Shown piece after piece: positions 24,303 to 33,601 of a DNA stretch of 64,000 nt. The DNA comes from Psychrobacillus sp042945595 (GTDB lineage Bacteria; Bacillota; Bacilli; Bacillales_A; Planococcaceae), in contig NZ_CP168493.1 in the NCBI RefSeq assembly GCF_042945595.1, forward strand, positions 3,596,001 through 3,660,000, read 5' to 3'. The position numbers and the translations under genes are program-made. Every line of letters begins with the position of its first letter. Position 1 is the stretch's first letter. The notes under the pieces were generated by a model. It was given only the letters and a program-made list of their open reading frames with translations. It was not told the DNA's origin and made no database searches.

Positions 24303-25163
24303 ATGACAGAAGGTTTATTAGTTTTACAATCAGATTTTGGTATTAGCGACGGTGCTGTTAGTGCAATGCATGGAGTGGCAAATTCTGTTCAACGCGGCTT
24401 GCCTATTTTCGATTTAACACATCAAATTCCACAATATAATATTTGGGAAGCATCTTATCGATTATTACAAACGATTAATTATTGGCCCGAGCAAACAGTT
24501 TTTGTATCGATTGTGGATCCGGGTGTCGGCTCAGACCGGAAAAGTGTTGTAGTTAAAACGGTGAAGAACCAATATATCGTAACACCAGACAACGGAACGT
24601 TAACTCATGTGAACAAATTTATCGGGATTAAGGAAATTCGCGAAATTGATGAAGCAATAAATAGACTCCCAAACTCTGGAGAATCACATACTTTCCACGG
24701 TCGTGATATTTATGCCTATACAGGTGCTCGCCTCGCATCAGGTTCAATTCTGTTCGAAGAGGTTGGTCCATCTCTTCCTTTGTCAACCATTATCGAATTT
24801 CCGTTAAAGGATTCGAAGTTTGAAAATGAAGGATTTACTGGTATTGTCGATATTATCGATTGTCCATTTGGTAATCTATGGACAAATATTAGCCGAGCAC
24901 AATTTAAACAATTGGATGCGGATTACGGAGAGTCATTCCAAGTCTCCATATCGACAAATGGTCGCACGATTTATGAAAATATATTGGCATTCGGACGCTC
25001 GTTTGCAGCTACTAATGTCGGAGAGCCTCTTTTATATGTAAATTCTCTAGACAATATTGCTATCGCCATTAACCAGCGGTCCTTTTCTGAAACTTATGGC
25101 ATTGGTACTGGTGTGAACTGGGAAGTAAAAATTCGTAAAGCACCCCAAGTTGTATATAACTAA
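24303..25163 (+). CDS. SAM hydrolase (SAM hydroxide adenosyltransferase, DUF62)
   Basis: A 286-residue member of the SAM_adeno_trans (DUF62) family, which splits S-adenosylmethionine with water or hydroxide into adenosine and methionine. Family motifs are visible in order: LQSDFGISDGAVSAMHGV at residues 7-24, VSIVDPGVGS, VTPDNGTL, and FHGRDIYAYTGARLASG, which together form the adenosine pocket. The frame is open upstream through the T-box terminator, but the ATG at 24303 is fixed by AGGAG 10 bases before it. Being first in a methionine T-box operon fits a methionine-salvage role. Confidence 0.9.
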   Translation: MTEGLLVLQSDFGISDGAVSAMHGVANSVQRGLPIFDLTHQIPQYNIWEASYRLLQTINYWPEQTVFVSIVDPGVGSDRKSVVVKTVKNQYIVTPDNGTLTHVNKFIGIKEIREIDEAINRLPNSGESHTFHGRDIYAYTGARLASGSILFEEVGPSLPLSTIIEFPLKDSKFENEGFTGIVDIIDCPFGNLWTNISRAQFKQLDADYGESFQVSISTNGRTIYENILAFGRSFAATNVGEPLLYVNSLDNIAIAINQRSFSETYGIGTGVNWEVKIRKAPQVVYN

Positions 25164-25211
25164 TTTGTGATAACTGTTAAAATAAATATAAAAACTAAGG
25201 GAGAATGATGA

Positions 25212-25769
25212 ATGAAAAAGTCTATTTTTACAACGAAAACAATCGTTGCCATCGGTATTGGCGCAGCTGTGTTTCTTATTTTAGCAAAATTTGTGGCGAT
25301 TCCTACGGGGATCCCAAATACGACAATTCAAACTGCTTATGCGTTTTTAGCACTTATTGCTGTTCTTTTTGGTCCAATTGCAGGATTATTTGTCGGGTTA
25401 ATCGGTCATGCATTGAATGATTTGACTTCATACGGTTCTATTTGGTGGAGTTGGGTAATTACTTCAGCATTTGTTGGGCTTGGCATAGGTATATTCTACA
25501 AATATTTTTCGGTTGAAGATGGCGAATTTGGACTTAAAAAAATTATCATGTTTAACGTCGTTCAAATAGTAGTTCAAGCAATTGCTTGGTTCTTAGTCGC
25601 ACCGGGACTTGATATATTAATTTACGCCGAACCTGCAAATAAAGTATTTACACAAGGTATTGCAGCAGGTATTTGGAATATCGGAACCGTTGCCGTACTC
25701 GGAACAATTTTGTTAACTGCTTATGCAAAAACAAGAACGAAAAAAGGAAGTCTAAGCTACGAGGATTAA
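25212..25769 (+). CDS. ECF transporter substrate-binding (S) component, UPF0397/MtsT-like
   Basis: A 185-residue membrane protein with about five or six helices and the UPF0397 pattern: IPTGIPNTTIQTAYAFLALI, LFGPIAGLFVGLIGHALNDL and SWVITSAFVGLGIGIFYKYF. UPF0397 proteins are S components of energy-coupling-factor importers. Together with the duplicated ATPase and the EcfT downstream it forms a complete dedicated importer. Similar S components regulated by methionine signals were named MtsT by comparative genomics; the T-box here supports methionine or a precursor as substrate. Start fixed by GGGAG. Confidence 0.85.
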   Translation: MKKSIFTTKTIVAIGIGAAVFLILAKFVAIPTGIPNTTIQTAYAFLALIAVLFGPIAGLFVGLIGHALNDLTSYGSIWWSWVITSAFVGLGIGIFYKYFSVEDGEFGLKKIIMFNVVQIVVQAIAWFLVAPGLDILIYAEPANKVFTQGIAAGIWNIGTVAVLGTILLTAYAKTRTKKGSLSYED

Positions 25770-25787
25770 ATAAGTAAGGAGATTTAC

Positions 25788-27521
25788 ATGAGAAAACCAG
25801 TTATCGAGTTTCAAGATTTTAGCTTTCAATATGATAGCCAATCGAAACCTACGCTCCACAATATAAACTTAACTATTCATGAAGGGGAAAAAGTTTGCAT
25901 AGTCGGCCCTTCTGGTTCCGGAAAAAGCACGCTCGTTCATTGTTTGAACGGGCTTGTTCCTTTTGCATACAAAGGAGAAATATCAGGCAACCTTAAGATT
26001 AATGCAAAAGAGACACGTGAGCTCGACCTCTTTTCTATTTCACAAACAGTCGGTACCGTCCTTCAGGATACCGATGGGCAGTTCATCGGGCTGACAGTTG
26101 CTGAAGATATCTCTTTCTCTTTAGAAAATAATGCCGTTCCTCTTAGAGAGATGAAAGACCATGTCCAAAAAGCAGCTGAACTTGTCCATATGTCTTCCCA
26201 TTTGAATGCACGGATCCATGAATTATCGGGTGGTCAAAAACAACGAGTAGCGTTAGCTGGTGTTCTTGTAAATGATATTGAAGTCGTATTATTCGATGAA
26301 CCACTAGCAAACCTTGACCCCGCTTCTGGAAAAGAGACAATGGCATTAATCGACAAGCTTCAAAAAGAGTCGAATAAAACCATAATTATTGTGGAACACC
26401 GGTTTGAGGATGTATTATCGCAGCCACTAGATCGTATTATTTTGATGAATCACGGGCGAATCATTGCAGACGTTAAACCAAATGAAGTGCTTGCCGGACC
26501 TCTATTGGCAGAAAACTGGATTCGCGAGCCACTCTACATTAAAGCATTAAAATATGCAGGCTGTGAGCTAACAAAAGAGATGGCATTAACCAACGTAGAC
26601 GAGTTAGAAAAAAAAGCATTTCAAGAAAAATTAGCCATTTGGCTTGCGAGTGACCATTCTACAACCCAAAAAGGACATGAGACAGAATCTGCATTATCTC
26701 TAGAAAATATAAGTTTCCACTATCCTAATAAAGCAAATATCATAAAAAGCGTTTCATTTAAATTACATAAAGGTGAAATGATTAGTCTTGTCGGTGCAAA
26801 TGGTGCAGGGAAATCGACTCTTTCCTCACTTATTTGTGGATTTGAAAAACCAAATGATGGAATCATTTATTTCGGAAACATCGACGCTAAAAAGGACTCC
26901 ATAAAAGAACGTGCACAGCGAGTAGGATTTGTACTACAAAATCCAAATCATATGTTTTCAAAGCAAATTGTATTTGAAGAAGTGGCATTTGGCCTTGCTC
27001 AAAAAAATGTTTCAGAGGCTGAACTTAAAACACGAGTAGAAGATACACTGAAGGTTTGCGGTCTATATCCATTTAGAAATTGGCCCATTTCGGCACTAAG
27101 CTACGGTCAGAAAAAACGATTGTCTATAGCAACAATCTTAGTGATGGAGCCCGCTATTATGTTGCTGGATGAACCGACTGCAGGGCAAGATTATAAACAC
27201 ACAACGGAATTAATGACTTTTTTAGAGGAACTTACTAAGAATGGAATAGCTATTATTCTCATTACGCATGATATGCATTTAATGACGGAGTATACTAATC
27301 GCGCAATTGTATTATCTAGTGGGGAGATTTTAGCGGATGATTCCCCCGCTCATATTTTATCGAACCCTGAGCTTATTAAAGAAGCAAATTTAAAAGAATC
27401 TTCATTATATGAACTAGCGAAACATATTAACATCTCAGAACCTCCACGTTTTGTTGAGCAATTCATTCAATATGATCGGGAGGTGCGCATCAGTGAACAA
27501 CGAACTACTGAGTTATATTGA
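25788..27521 (+). CDS. ECF transporter duplicated ATPase
   Basis: A 577-residue protein with two fused ABC ATPase domains. Domain 1 has Walker A GPSGSGKST (about residue 41), signature LSGGQKQRVALAGVL and Walker B VVLFDEPLANLDP; domain 2 has GANGAGKST (about 334), a slightly altered signature LSYGQKKRLSIATIL and MLLDEPTAGQD. This layout is typical of group I/dedicated ECF modules (YkoD-type). It powers the S component encoded just upstream. Its last 29 bases overlap the EcfT gene, so the two are translated together. Confidence 0.92.
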   Translation: MRKPVIEFQDFSFQYDSQSKPTLHNINLTIHEGEKVCIVGPSGSGKSTLVHCLNGLVPFAYKGEISGNLKINAKETRELDLFSISQTVGTVLQDTDGQFIGLTVAEDISFSLENNAVPLREMKDHVQKAAELVHMSSHLNARIHELSGGQKQRVALAGVLVNDIEVVLFDEPLANLDPASGKETMALIDKLQKESNKTIIIVEHRFEDVLSQPLDRIILMNHGRIIADVKPNEVLAGPLLAENWIREPLYIKALKYAGCELTKEMALTNVDELEKKAFQEKLAIWLASDHSTTQKGHETESALSLENISFHYPNKANIIKSVSFKLHKGEMISLVGANGAGKSTLSSLICGFEKPNDGIIYFGNIDAKKDSIKERAQRVGFVLQNPNHMFSKQIVFEEVAFGLAQKNVSEAELKTRVEDTLKVCGLYPFRNWPISALSYGQKKRLSIATILVMEPAIMLLDEPTAGQDYKHTTELMTFLEELTKNGIAIILITHDMHLMTEYTNRAIVLSSGEILADDSPAHILSNPELIKEANLKESSLYELAKHINISEPPRFVEQFIQYDREVRISEQRTTELY

Positions 27522-28323
27522 GCGAGATTCGATCGTCCACCGTCTAACAGGAGCAACAAAACTAATTTGTTTTCTTTTATGGTCATCCGCTGTGATGTTT
27601 ACATATGATACTCGGTTTCTATTGTTCATATTGTTTGCAAGTTTTGTTTTATTTTACGTGTCAAAAATAAAACTGAAAGAAATTAGCTTTGTACTAGGAT
27701 TCATTTTATTTTTCCTATTGCTAAACAATTTTGCAATTTATTTGTTTGCGCCTCAGCATGGAACAGTGATCTATGGAACTTCTCATCCCATTACCGGTTC
27801 AATTGGACGCTACTCAATTACATTAGAACAGCTATTTTATCAATTAAATATTACACTGAAATATTTTGCGGTCATCCCACCCGCTTTACTATTTCTCGTG
27901 ACGACACATCCAAGTGAATTCGCGGCATCTTTAAACCGTGTCGGCGTAAGTTATCGCCTCGCCTATTCGGTATCGATCGCCTTACGATATATTCCGGATA
28001 TCCAACGTGATTTCAAAACGATCGCCCGTTCGAAGCAAGCACGTGGTGTAGATATGTCTCGAAATGAAAAATTGGGGAAACGCATTAAAAATGCAGGTTC
28101 TATTATTTTTCCACTTATCTTTTCTAGTTTAGACCGCATTGAAACTGTTAGTAATACGATGGACTTGCGTAGCTTCGGAAAGTTGAAAAAACGAACTTGG
28201 TATAGTTATAAGGAATTTAAAACGAGAGACATTATCGCTATTTTCATTACTTTTCTATTATTTGCTTTAATGATTATGTTCATGTTCATGAATAATGGTC
28301 GGTTTTATAATCCATTTGTTTAA
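27493..28323 (+). CDS. ECF transporter transmembrane (T) component
   Basis: A 276-residue integral membrane protein of the EcfT/CbiQ family. Four or more hydrophobic segments are followed by the cytoplasmic coupling region with RYIPDIQRDFKTIARSKQAR and a second Ala-Arg-Gly-type motif, DLRSFG, which docks on the ATPases. The GTG at 27493 has GGGAGG 9 bases upstream and lies inside the ATPase gene; longer upstream extensions read as antisense to ATPase coding sense and lack a ribosome site. Last gene of the T-box operon. Confidence 0.9.
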   Translation: MNNELLSYIERDSIVHRLTGATKLICFLLWSSAVMFTYDTRFLLFILFASFVLFYVSKIKLKEISFVLGFILFFLLLNNFAIYLFAPQHGTVIYGTSHPITGSIGRYSITLEQLFYQLNITLKYFAVIPPALLFLVTTHPSEFAASLNRVGVSYRLAYSVSIALRYIPDIQRDFKTIARSKQARGVDMSRNEKLGKRIKNAGSIIFPLIFSSLDRIETVSNTMDLRSFGKLKKRTWYSYKEFKTRDIIAIFITFLLFALMIMFMFMNNGRFYNPFV

Positions 28324-28335
28324 CACGAAATATTC

Positions 28336-28391
28336 GATACCAGGTTCTAACACAACTCAATTAGATCCTGGTATCATAATGGATTTTTTAT
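28336..28391. terminator. Terminator between convergent genes
   Basis: GATACCAGG at 28336-28344 pairs with CCTGGTATC at 28367-28375, with an additional TCTAA/TTAGA inner pairing, then a T-rich tail after 28384. It ends the ECF operon and abuts the stop codon of the oxidoreductase gene. Confidence 0.75.
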
Positions 28392-29320
28392 TATTCAACT
28401 ATTTGTAGTATGATTCGTCCACGTCCATGCCCACTTTGGCTAAGTACATGAGCTTGTGTAACTTCATGTAACGAAAACCTTTGTCCAACAAATCCTTTAA
28501 CCTTACCTTCATCCATTAATTTCACAATAGCTTCTAAATCTTTTTTATCAAATGCTCGGCTTGGTTTTATTAATCTAACTCCCTCTTCTTGAGCTCTCTC
28601 TAAAGTTGGTTGGCCTGCTATCGAAATTAGTGCTCCGCCTTGTCTAATGACCGACCAGGATTTTTCAAGTGTCTCTCCTCCAACGGTGTCTAGCACGAAA
28701 TCCATATCTTGAACGACCTTTTCAAATTGAGTTGAAGTATAATCAATAACTGTATCTGCTCCTAGAGAACGTACGTAATCTACATTAGCCGGTCCAGCAG
28801 TAGCCGTCACATGCGCTCCTTTCCACTTTGCAAACTGAACCGCAAACAACCCAACCCCACCTGCAGCACCGTGAATCAAAACTCGATCTCCTGCTTTTAC
28901 ATTGCCATCTTTGAATAACACTTGCCAAGCAGTCGTTGCACCACCTGATATGGCTGCAGCTTCATCGAAATCAATCGATTCTAACTTCAATGCAATTGTA
29001 TCGATTGAAACAGTCGTATAAGTTGCGTAAGACCCATTTGAAGTACGTCCAAACACCTCTTGCCCTACTTTAAACTCGGTAACACTCGCTCCTACTTTTT
29101 CAATTACTCCTGCAAATGCGCTACCTGGAATTACAGGAAAGTGCACTGGCATTGGCATCCATCCTTGACGTATTTTCCAATCAATAGGCAAAACACCTGA
29201 GGAATGAACGCGAACAAGCACTTCATCTTCCTTTGGCTCTGGTCGTTTCACTCGCTCTACCTTCAATACTTCAGGACCACCGAATTGACTATAACGAACT
29301 GCTTCCATCTCGTTCATCAT
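28391..29320 (-). CDS. Zinc-independent quinone/NADPH oxidoreductase (MDR family)
   Basis: A 309-residue medium-chain dehydrogenase/reductase of the quinone oxidoreductase-like, zinc-free type: GroES-like N-terminus (VRYSQFGGPEVLKVERV), HSSGVLPIDWKIRQG, PVIPGSAFAGVIEKVG, and the Rossmann motif VLIHGAAGGVGLFAVQFAKW (AAGGVG). It should reduce quinones or reactive carbonyls with NADPH. The gene is divergent from a MarR regulator, with a 22-bp palindrome between them, so it is probably the regulator's target. Start fixed by GGAGGTG. Confidence 0.88.
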   Translation of the reverse strand: MMNEMEAVRYSQFGGPEVLKVERVKRPEPKEDEVLVRVHSSGVLPIDWKIRQGWMPMPVHFPVIPGSAFAGVIEKVGASVTEFKVGQEVFGRTSNGSYATYTTVSIDTIALKLESIDFDEAAAISGGATTAWQVLFKDGNVKAGDRVLIHGAAGGVGLFAVQFAKWKGAHVTATAGPANVDYVRSLGADTVIDYTSTQFEKVVQDMDFVLDTVGGETLEKSWSVIRQGGALISIAGQPTLERAQEEGVRLIKPSRAFDKKDLEAIVKLMDEGKVKGFVGQRFSLHEVTQAHVLSQSGHGRGRIILQIVE

Positions 29321-29420
29321 CTTGCAACACCTCCTCTTATTTATATTTATGATCTTTTCTCTTTGAATAAATTGTTTAATGACGTAATATGATATTTATT
29401 GTGTATACTCACCAACACTT

Positions 29421-29442
29421 TATACTGAGTATACTCAGTATA
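29421..29442. promoter_or_regulatory. 22-bp perfect palindrome, likely MarR operator
   Basis: The central 20 bases, ATACTGAGTATACTCAGTAT at 29422-29441, read the same on both strands, and the flanking T and A extend the symmetry to 22. It lies midway between the divergent oxidoreductase and MarR genes, about 30 bases before the regulator's start. Confidence 0.75.
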
Positions 29443-29470
29443 TAAAAATACGTCAAGGAGAATGTCATCT

Positions 29471-29926
29471 ATGGTACAATCAGAAGTCCCTACAGCAAGC
29501 GATTTATTACAAGTACTATTTAAAACAAATCACCTTTTACACCAACAATTCGAAAAACAAATTGCTAATTATGGCATTCCTGATTACCTAACAGGACCAA
29601 GGCTCAGATTTCTCATCGTCCTTGAAGAAAATCCAAATATCCGAATGAATGATATTGCAAAACAAATTGGAATACAACCTCGAACTGTTACGCAATATGT
29701 TGATACCCTTGAAAAAGAAAAAATGCTCATTCGTCTGCCAGATCCCGAAGATCGCCGAGCTACATTACTGCAATTAACCGAAGTAGCACGCCCTCAGATA
29801 AAGAAAGCCCGTACCGGTATGCGTGTAGCAGCAGAAAAATTACTGGAACCTTTATCAGAAGAACAACGAAAGCAGTTTTTAACCATACTTAGTACACTTA
29901 AAGAAAAAAATGATCCTTCTTCCTAA
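29471..29926 (+). CDS. MarR-family transcriptional regulator
   Basis: A 151-residue winged-helix regulator: helix 1 dimer region, the recognition region MNDIAKQIGIQPRTVTQYVD, and the wing LPDPEDRRATLLQLTEVARP with the conserved D-x-R-R. There is no cysteine, so it is not an OhrR-type peroxide sensor. It probably represses itself and the divergent oxidoreductase through the palindrome at 29421-29442. The ATG at 29471 is preferred because GGAG lies 10 bases before it; an ATG at 29462 is only one base from that site. Confidence 0.88.
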   Translation: MVQSEVPTASDLLQVLFKTNHLLHQQFEKQIANYGIPDYLTGPRLRFLIVLEENPNIRMNDIAKQIGIQPRTVTQYVDTLEKEKMLIRLPDPEDRRATLLQLTEVARPQIKKARTGMRVAAEKLLEPLSEEQRKQFLTILSTLKEKNDPSS

Positions 29927-29960
29927 GAAGAAATGGCCATCGAAGGAAGTCCATATAAAA

Positions 29961-29994
29961 AATCCCTCTCTGTTTTTATAAACAAAGAGGGATT
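29961..29994. terminator. Bidirectional terminator
   Basis: AATCCCTCT pairs with AGAGGGATT, extended by TGTTT/AAACA with one mismatch, between the convergent MarR and azoreductase genes. Confidence 0.75.
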
Positions 29995-30006
29995 ACTTAT
30001 GTTATA

Positions 30007-30651
30007 TTACGCTTTAACTGGTTCTGCAGATAATGATTTTGCAATCGCAGTTACTCTTTCAAGACCTTCAGCAATAATTTGTTCTGCTTGATCTGGCATT
30101 GCATTGTGGCCTTCGATAATTACTTCTTCAATTGACATTCCGAATACGCCTCCAATTACATTGCGCATATAAGTTGCAGCCATTTCCATAGGTGCTGTTT
30201 CTGGAGTAGAGTAAATTCCACCACGTGCACTTAAGATAATCGCTTTTTTCTCAGTCATTAAACTAATTAATTGACCTTCTGGACTATATTTAAATGCATA
30301 ACCAGCTTGATACGTATAATCAATAAATGTTTGTAATGCAGCCGGGATTGTTAAGTTCCATAGTGGGAAAGCGAAAACAACAACATCCGCAGCTGTTAAA
30401 GCATCCATTGCTTTTTGTTTAGCCGCTAAAATACGTTGCTCCACATTTGATAATTCTTGTTCGTTTTGCATTTTCCCAAATGCGTTGAATAAGTCTTGAC
30501 CAAAGTAAGGCATGTCCTCTGCAAACACGTCGAAAATTGTTACGTTAAGGTCCTGTGCATTCTTTACTTCTTCCATAAATGTTTCATACATCTTGCTTGA
30601 TATAGCTTCTGTCGCTGGACGGTTATTTGCTTTTACTACTAATATATTCAT
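30007..30651 (-). CDS. FMN-dependent NADH-azoreductase
   Basis: A 214-residue flavodoxin-fold quinone reductase (AzoR family). Family features: ILVVKANNRPATEAISSKMY at the N-terminus where FMN phosphate binds, FAFPLWNLTIPAALQTFIDY (residues about 93-112) and ILSARGGIYS. It reduces azo dyes and quinones with NADH; quinone detoxification fits the neighbouring oxidoreductase. The ATG at 30651 has GGAGG 8 bases upstream; the TTG five codons earlier lies inside that site. Confidence 0.92.
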   Translation of the reverse strand: MNILVVKANNRPATEAISSKMYETFMEEVKNAQDLNVTIFDVFAEDMPYFGQDLFNAFGKMQNEQELSNVEQRILAAKQKAMDALTAADVVVFAFPLWNLTIPAALQTFIDYTYQAGYAFKYSPEGQLISLMTEKKAIILSARGGIYSTPETAPMEMAATYMRNVIGGVFGMSIEEVIIEGHNAMPDQAEQIIAEGLERVTAIAKSLSAEPVKA

Positions 30652-30801
30652 TATATATTCCTCCAAATTGTTTACTATAGTTGGGTTTTCTTAACCATTC
30701 AGTATCTTACCATAGGAATAAATTCAAGTTCTACTTATTTGTCTCGAAGTCGAACTATTTGTTAAACCTAGTTAGCTAGCAAACTACAAATGTGAATGAA
30801 T

Positions 30802-30847
30802 AAAGCTGTTTAACTAGGACTTTTCCTTAGTTAAACAGCTTTTTTTG
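30802..30847. terminator. Strong hairpin terminator
   Basis: AAAGCTGTTTAACTA and its complement form a 15-bp stem around GGACTTTTCCT. Seven T follow on the plus strand; on the minus strand the tail is only TTTATT. It lies just beyond the stop of the TetR gene. Confidence 0.75.
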
Positions 30848-30865
30848 CTATATAAGAAAATACTA

Positions 30866-31768
30866 TTAGGAAATCGGATAATACTTCATATTCGCTAAAA
30901 TTTGCTCATATTGTAGAAACTCTTTTAAATTGCTTAGTTCCTCAGTCCTTTTTAACGTAGATAATGCACTCTCAATTAAAAACTTTCTTGGTTCTTTATT
31001 GTTCATTATTTCCTCTTGGATAAAATACAACAAGTTTAAATAGGTTGTCATTTTTTGTTCCTCAATACCTAACCCCTTCTCAATCACCTTTTTCAAATTT
31101 ACTGTTGCTATAGAAAATTCATTGTTAAAAAAATCATTATAATCAGATTGAGGCAATAATGTATTTAACTTTTCAGATTCGAATAAGTGAACGCCCTTTG
31201 TACTAATATCTTCTAAAATTGTAATCACTCGATCCATCGAATAGTTAACCATTTCCTTCATTTTAAAAGTTGTTTTCAAAGTATGACTCATATAAAGAAT
31301 ATTTTGCACTACACCCGTAAAAATAACTGCACAGTCCATCAAATAGATTTCTTTATCACGAGGAAAAATATCTAAAAAACGTTCATATACCCAATGTAAA
31401 AATAAAAGTTTGAACTGTTTTATGAATTTAATAAGATCTGGATCACTTGATACCAGCACATCATCGATCAATTGATTTAACTTATTTTTTTTATTTAATT
31501 TCATTATAAAACTGATCTGCTCTTTGAAAATATTAATGTCACTAACGTCTTCTCCAATGAGTAGCTTGTCTCTCTCTATTTGCATATTTTCTAGAATAAG
31601 ATTAAACACAGCTTTAAACAGTTCACTTTTGGAAGAAAAATAATTATAAAATGACCCTTTTGAAATACCGCTATGATCTAAAATATCTTGAATGGACGTA
31701 GCGTGATAGCCTTGTTCAATAAATAATTCATGCGCTTTATCTATGACATTCCTTTTTTTCTTATTCAT
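30866..31768 (-). CDS. TetR/AcrR-family transcriptional regulator
   Basis: A 300-residue regulator, longer than the usual 190-220. The N-terminal TetR helix-turn-helix is clear: VIDKAHELFIEQGYHATSIQ followed by ILDHSGISKGSFYNYFSSKS. The remaining 240 residues are helical ligand-binding sequence without recognisable motifs. It is divergent from an MFS exporter, with repeated TAGTATAT boxes in the gap, the usual arrangement for repressor and drug-pump pairs. Start fixed by AAGGAG. Confidence 0.88.
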   Translation of the reverse strand: MNKKKRNVIDKAHELFIEQGYHATSIQDILDHSGISKGSFYNYFSSKSELFKAVFNLILENMQIERDKLLIGEDVSDINIFKEQISFIMKLNKKNKLNQLIDDVLVSSDPDLIKFIKQFKLLFLHWVYERFLDIFPRDKEIYLMDCAVIFTGVVQNILYMSHTLKTTFKMKEMVNYSMDRVITILEDISTKGVHLFESEKLNTLLPQSDYNDFFNNEFSIATVNLKKVIEKGLGIEEQKMTTYLNLLYFIQEEIMNNKEPRKFLIESALSTLKRTEELSNLKEFLQYEQILANMKYYPIS

Positions 31769-31828
31769 CGCTTGTACTCCTTTAGATATTAATCATTCTA
31801 ACCATTATATCACAGGTCGCTTATACCA

Positions 31829-31860
31829 CTAGTATATTTTTATACACCTAGTATATTTTT
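31829..31860. promoter_or_regulatory. Direct repeats, candidate TetR operators
   Basis: CTAGTATATTTTT occurs at 31829-31841 and 31848-31860, a 19-bp period, and a related TTAGTATATAAAAAT lies near 31926-31940 close to the exporter's start. All are in the gap between the divergent TetR and MFS genes. Confidence 0.5.
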
Positions 31861-31956
31861 CTTGCTAATTGAGTTTCATAGGTGTAATATAAATTTTGCC
31901 AAACTAAAGGTTCACAAATGAACTATTAGTATATAAAAATAAAAGGAGAATTCTAA

Positions 31957-33465
31957 ATGCCTGAAAAACAAACAAAACCTCCATATGGTTTGTTAGCAAT
32001 ACTAATGACTGGAGCATTCGTAGCTCTATTAAGTAATACACTTTTGAATGTCGCTTTACCTGCCATTATGAAAGAATTTGATGTCAGTGCTTCAACGGTA
32101 CAATGGTTGTCGACTGGTTACATGTTAGTGAATGGTATTATAATTCCTACTACTGCATTCTTAATTAAAAAAAATACAGCCAGACGCTTGTTCTTAACTG
32201 CTATGGGATTATTCATAGTTGGTACATTAATCGGTGGGTTTGCACCAAACTTCCCTATTTTATTAACTGCCCGTATGATACAAGGCTCTGGAGCAGCATT
32301 AATCATGCCGCTATTAATGACTGTACTATTTACTAGCTTCCCTCCTGAAAAACGTGGTTCTGCTATGGGAATGTTCGGGATTGTAATGATTTTCGCGCCT
32401 GCTATAGGACCAACACTATCCGGTTATGTTATTCAACACTATGATTGGTCTGTGTTGTTCTTAATGATGATCCCAGTTATGATTCTAGTGTGGATTTTAG
32501 GATTCTTTAAATTAAAAGATAAAAAAGAGAAAAGCAATGATAAAATCGATGCACTATCAGTGGTTTTATCAGCTTTAAGCTTCGGTGGTATTTTATATGG
32601 ATTTAGTACAGCTGGGAATAATGGCTGGTCTACTCCTAGTGTTTACTTAACAATTATCGTCGGAGTGCTCTCATTAGTTACATTAATCCTTCGACAATTC
32701 AAACTTAGCGAGCCTATGTTAGATTTTAGAGTATATAAGTATCCAATGTTTGCTCTATCTTCTGCCATTTCAGTTACATTAAGTATAGCAATGTTCTCAG
32801 CTATGCTGTTAATGCCAATTTACCTTCAAAATATTCGTGGTATTTCTCCGATGGATTCTGGTTTACTGATGTTACCAGGAGCTCTAATAATGGGGATTAT
32901 GATGCCAATAACAGGAAGAATCTTCGACAAATTTGGTCCTAAAATATTGGCATATGTAGGTTTAGCAATAGTGATTGTTACAACATACTTATTTAGCCAG
33001 TTAACAGATTCAACAGGTTATACTCATTTAGTTGTTATTTATTCAATCCGTATGCTTGGTATTTCCATGGTTATGATGCCAATTATGACAAACGGTTTAA
33101 ATCAAATACCGCCAGCTCTAACACCACACGGTACAGCTATGAACAGTACCATTCAACAAGTTTCTGGAGCGATTGGAGCTAGCTTACTTGTAACGATTAT
33201 GTCGAATCGCACGACAACACATGTACAAGAAATGATGACCGAAGCCATAGCTAAGTTAACGACTACTCCTACAGGAGAAGCTTTACAACAACTGCAACAA
33301 CATGTAGGAATGGAAGCGATGATTTCAGGGATTAACGATTCCTTTTTAGTTTCTACTGGCATTGCAGTTGTAGCGTTTATTCTATCCTTGTTCCTAAAGC
33401 GAACAACTGGGGGAAAATCTGCAGAGAAAGTAGCGGCAAAAGAAACGCCTGTTAAGCAAGCTTAA
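31957..33465 (+). CDS. MFS multidrug exporter, DHA2 (EmrB/QacA) family
   Basis: A 502-residue transporter with 14 predicted membrane helices. The DHA2 signature is visible as LSNTLLNVALPAIMKEFDVS with TVQWLSTGYMLV, and motif C as MIFAPAIGPTLSGYV. Proton-driven drug exporters of this group pump lipophilic compounds. The basic C-terminal tail (about residues 480-502) is cytoplasmic. Divergent from, and presumably repressed by, the TetR gene. Start fixed by AAAGGAGAA. Confidence 0.92.
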   Translation: MPEKQTKPPYGLLAILMTGAFVALLSNTLLNVALPAIMKEFDVSASTVQWLSTGYMLVNGIIIPTTAFLIKKNTARRLFLTAMGLFIVGTLIGGFAPNFPILLTARMIQGSGAALIMPLLMTVLFTSFPPEKRGSAMGMFGIVMIFAPAIGPTLSGYVIQHYDWSVLFLMMIPVMILVWILGFFKLKDKKEKSNDKIDALSVVLSALSFGGILYGFSTAGNNGWSTPSVYLTIIVGVLSLVTLILRQFKLSEPMLDFRVYKYPMFALSSAISVTLSIAMFSAMLLMPIYLQNIRGISPMDSGLLMLPGALIMGIMMPITGRIFDKFGPKILAYVGLAIVIVTTYLFSQLTDSTGYTHLVVIYSIRMLGISMVMMPIMTNGLNQIPPALTPHGTAMNSTIQQVSGAIGASLLVTIMSNRTTTHVQEMMTEAIAKLTTTPTGEALQQLQQHVGMEAMISGINDSFLVSTGIAVVAFILSLFLKRTTGGKSAEKVAAKETPVKQA

Positions 33466-33476
33466 GATATTTCACA

Positions 33477-33524
33477 AAAGGTTGTCTTTAAGTAGTTTCC
33501 CTACTTAAAGACAACCTTTTTTGG
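33477..33524 (+). terminator. Strong intrinsic terminator
   Basis: A perfect 20-bp stem (33477-33496 with 33502-33521, TTTCC loop) ending in a T run, just after the MFS exporter. Confidence 0.92.
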
Positions 33525-33601
33525 TTAGTTTGAAGAACACTTTATTTATTCTTCAAATAGTTGTTGCTGCTCTTTCAACGCATTTTTACATAAAAACGAT
33601 A

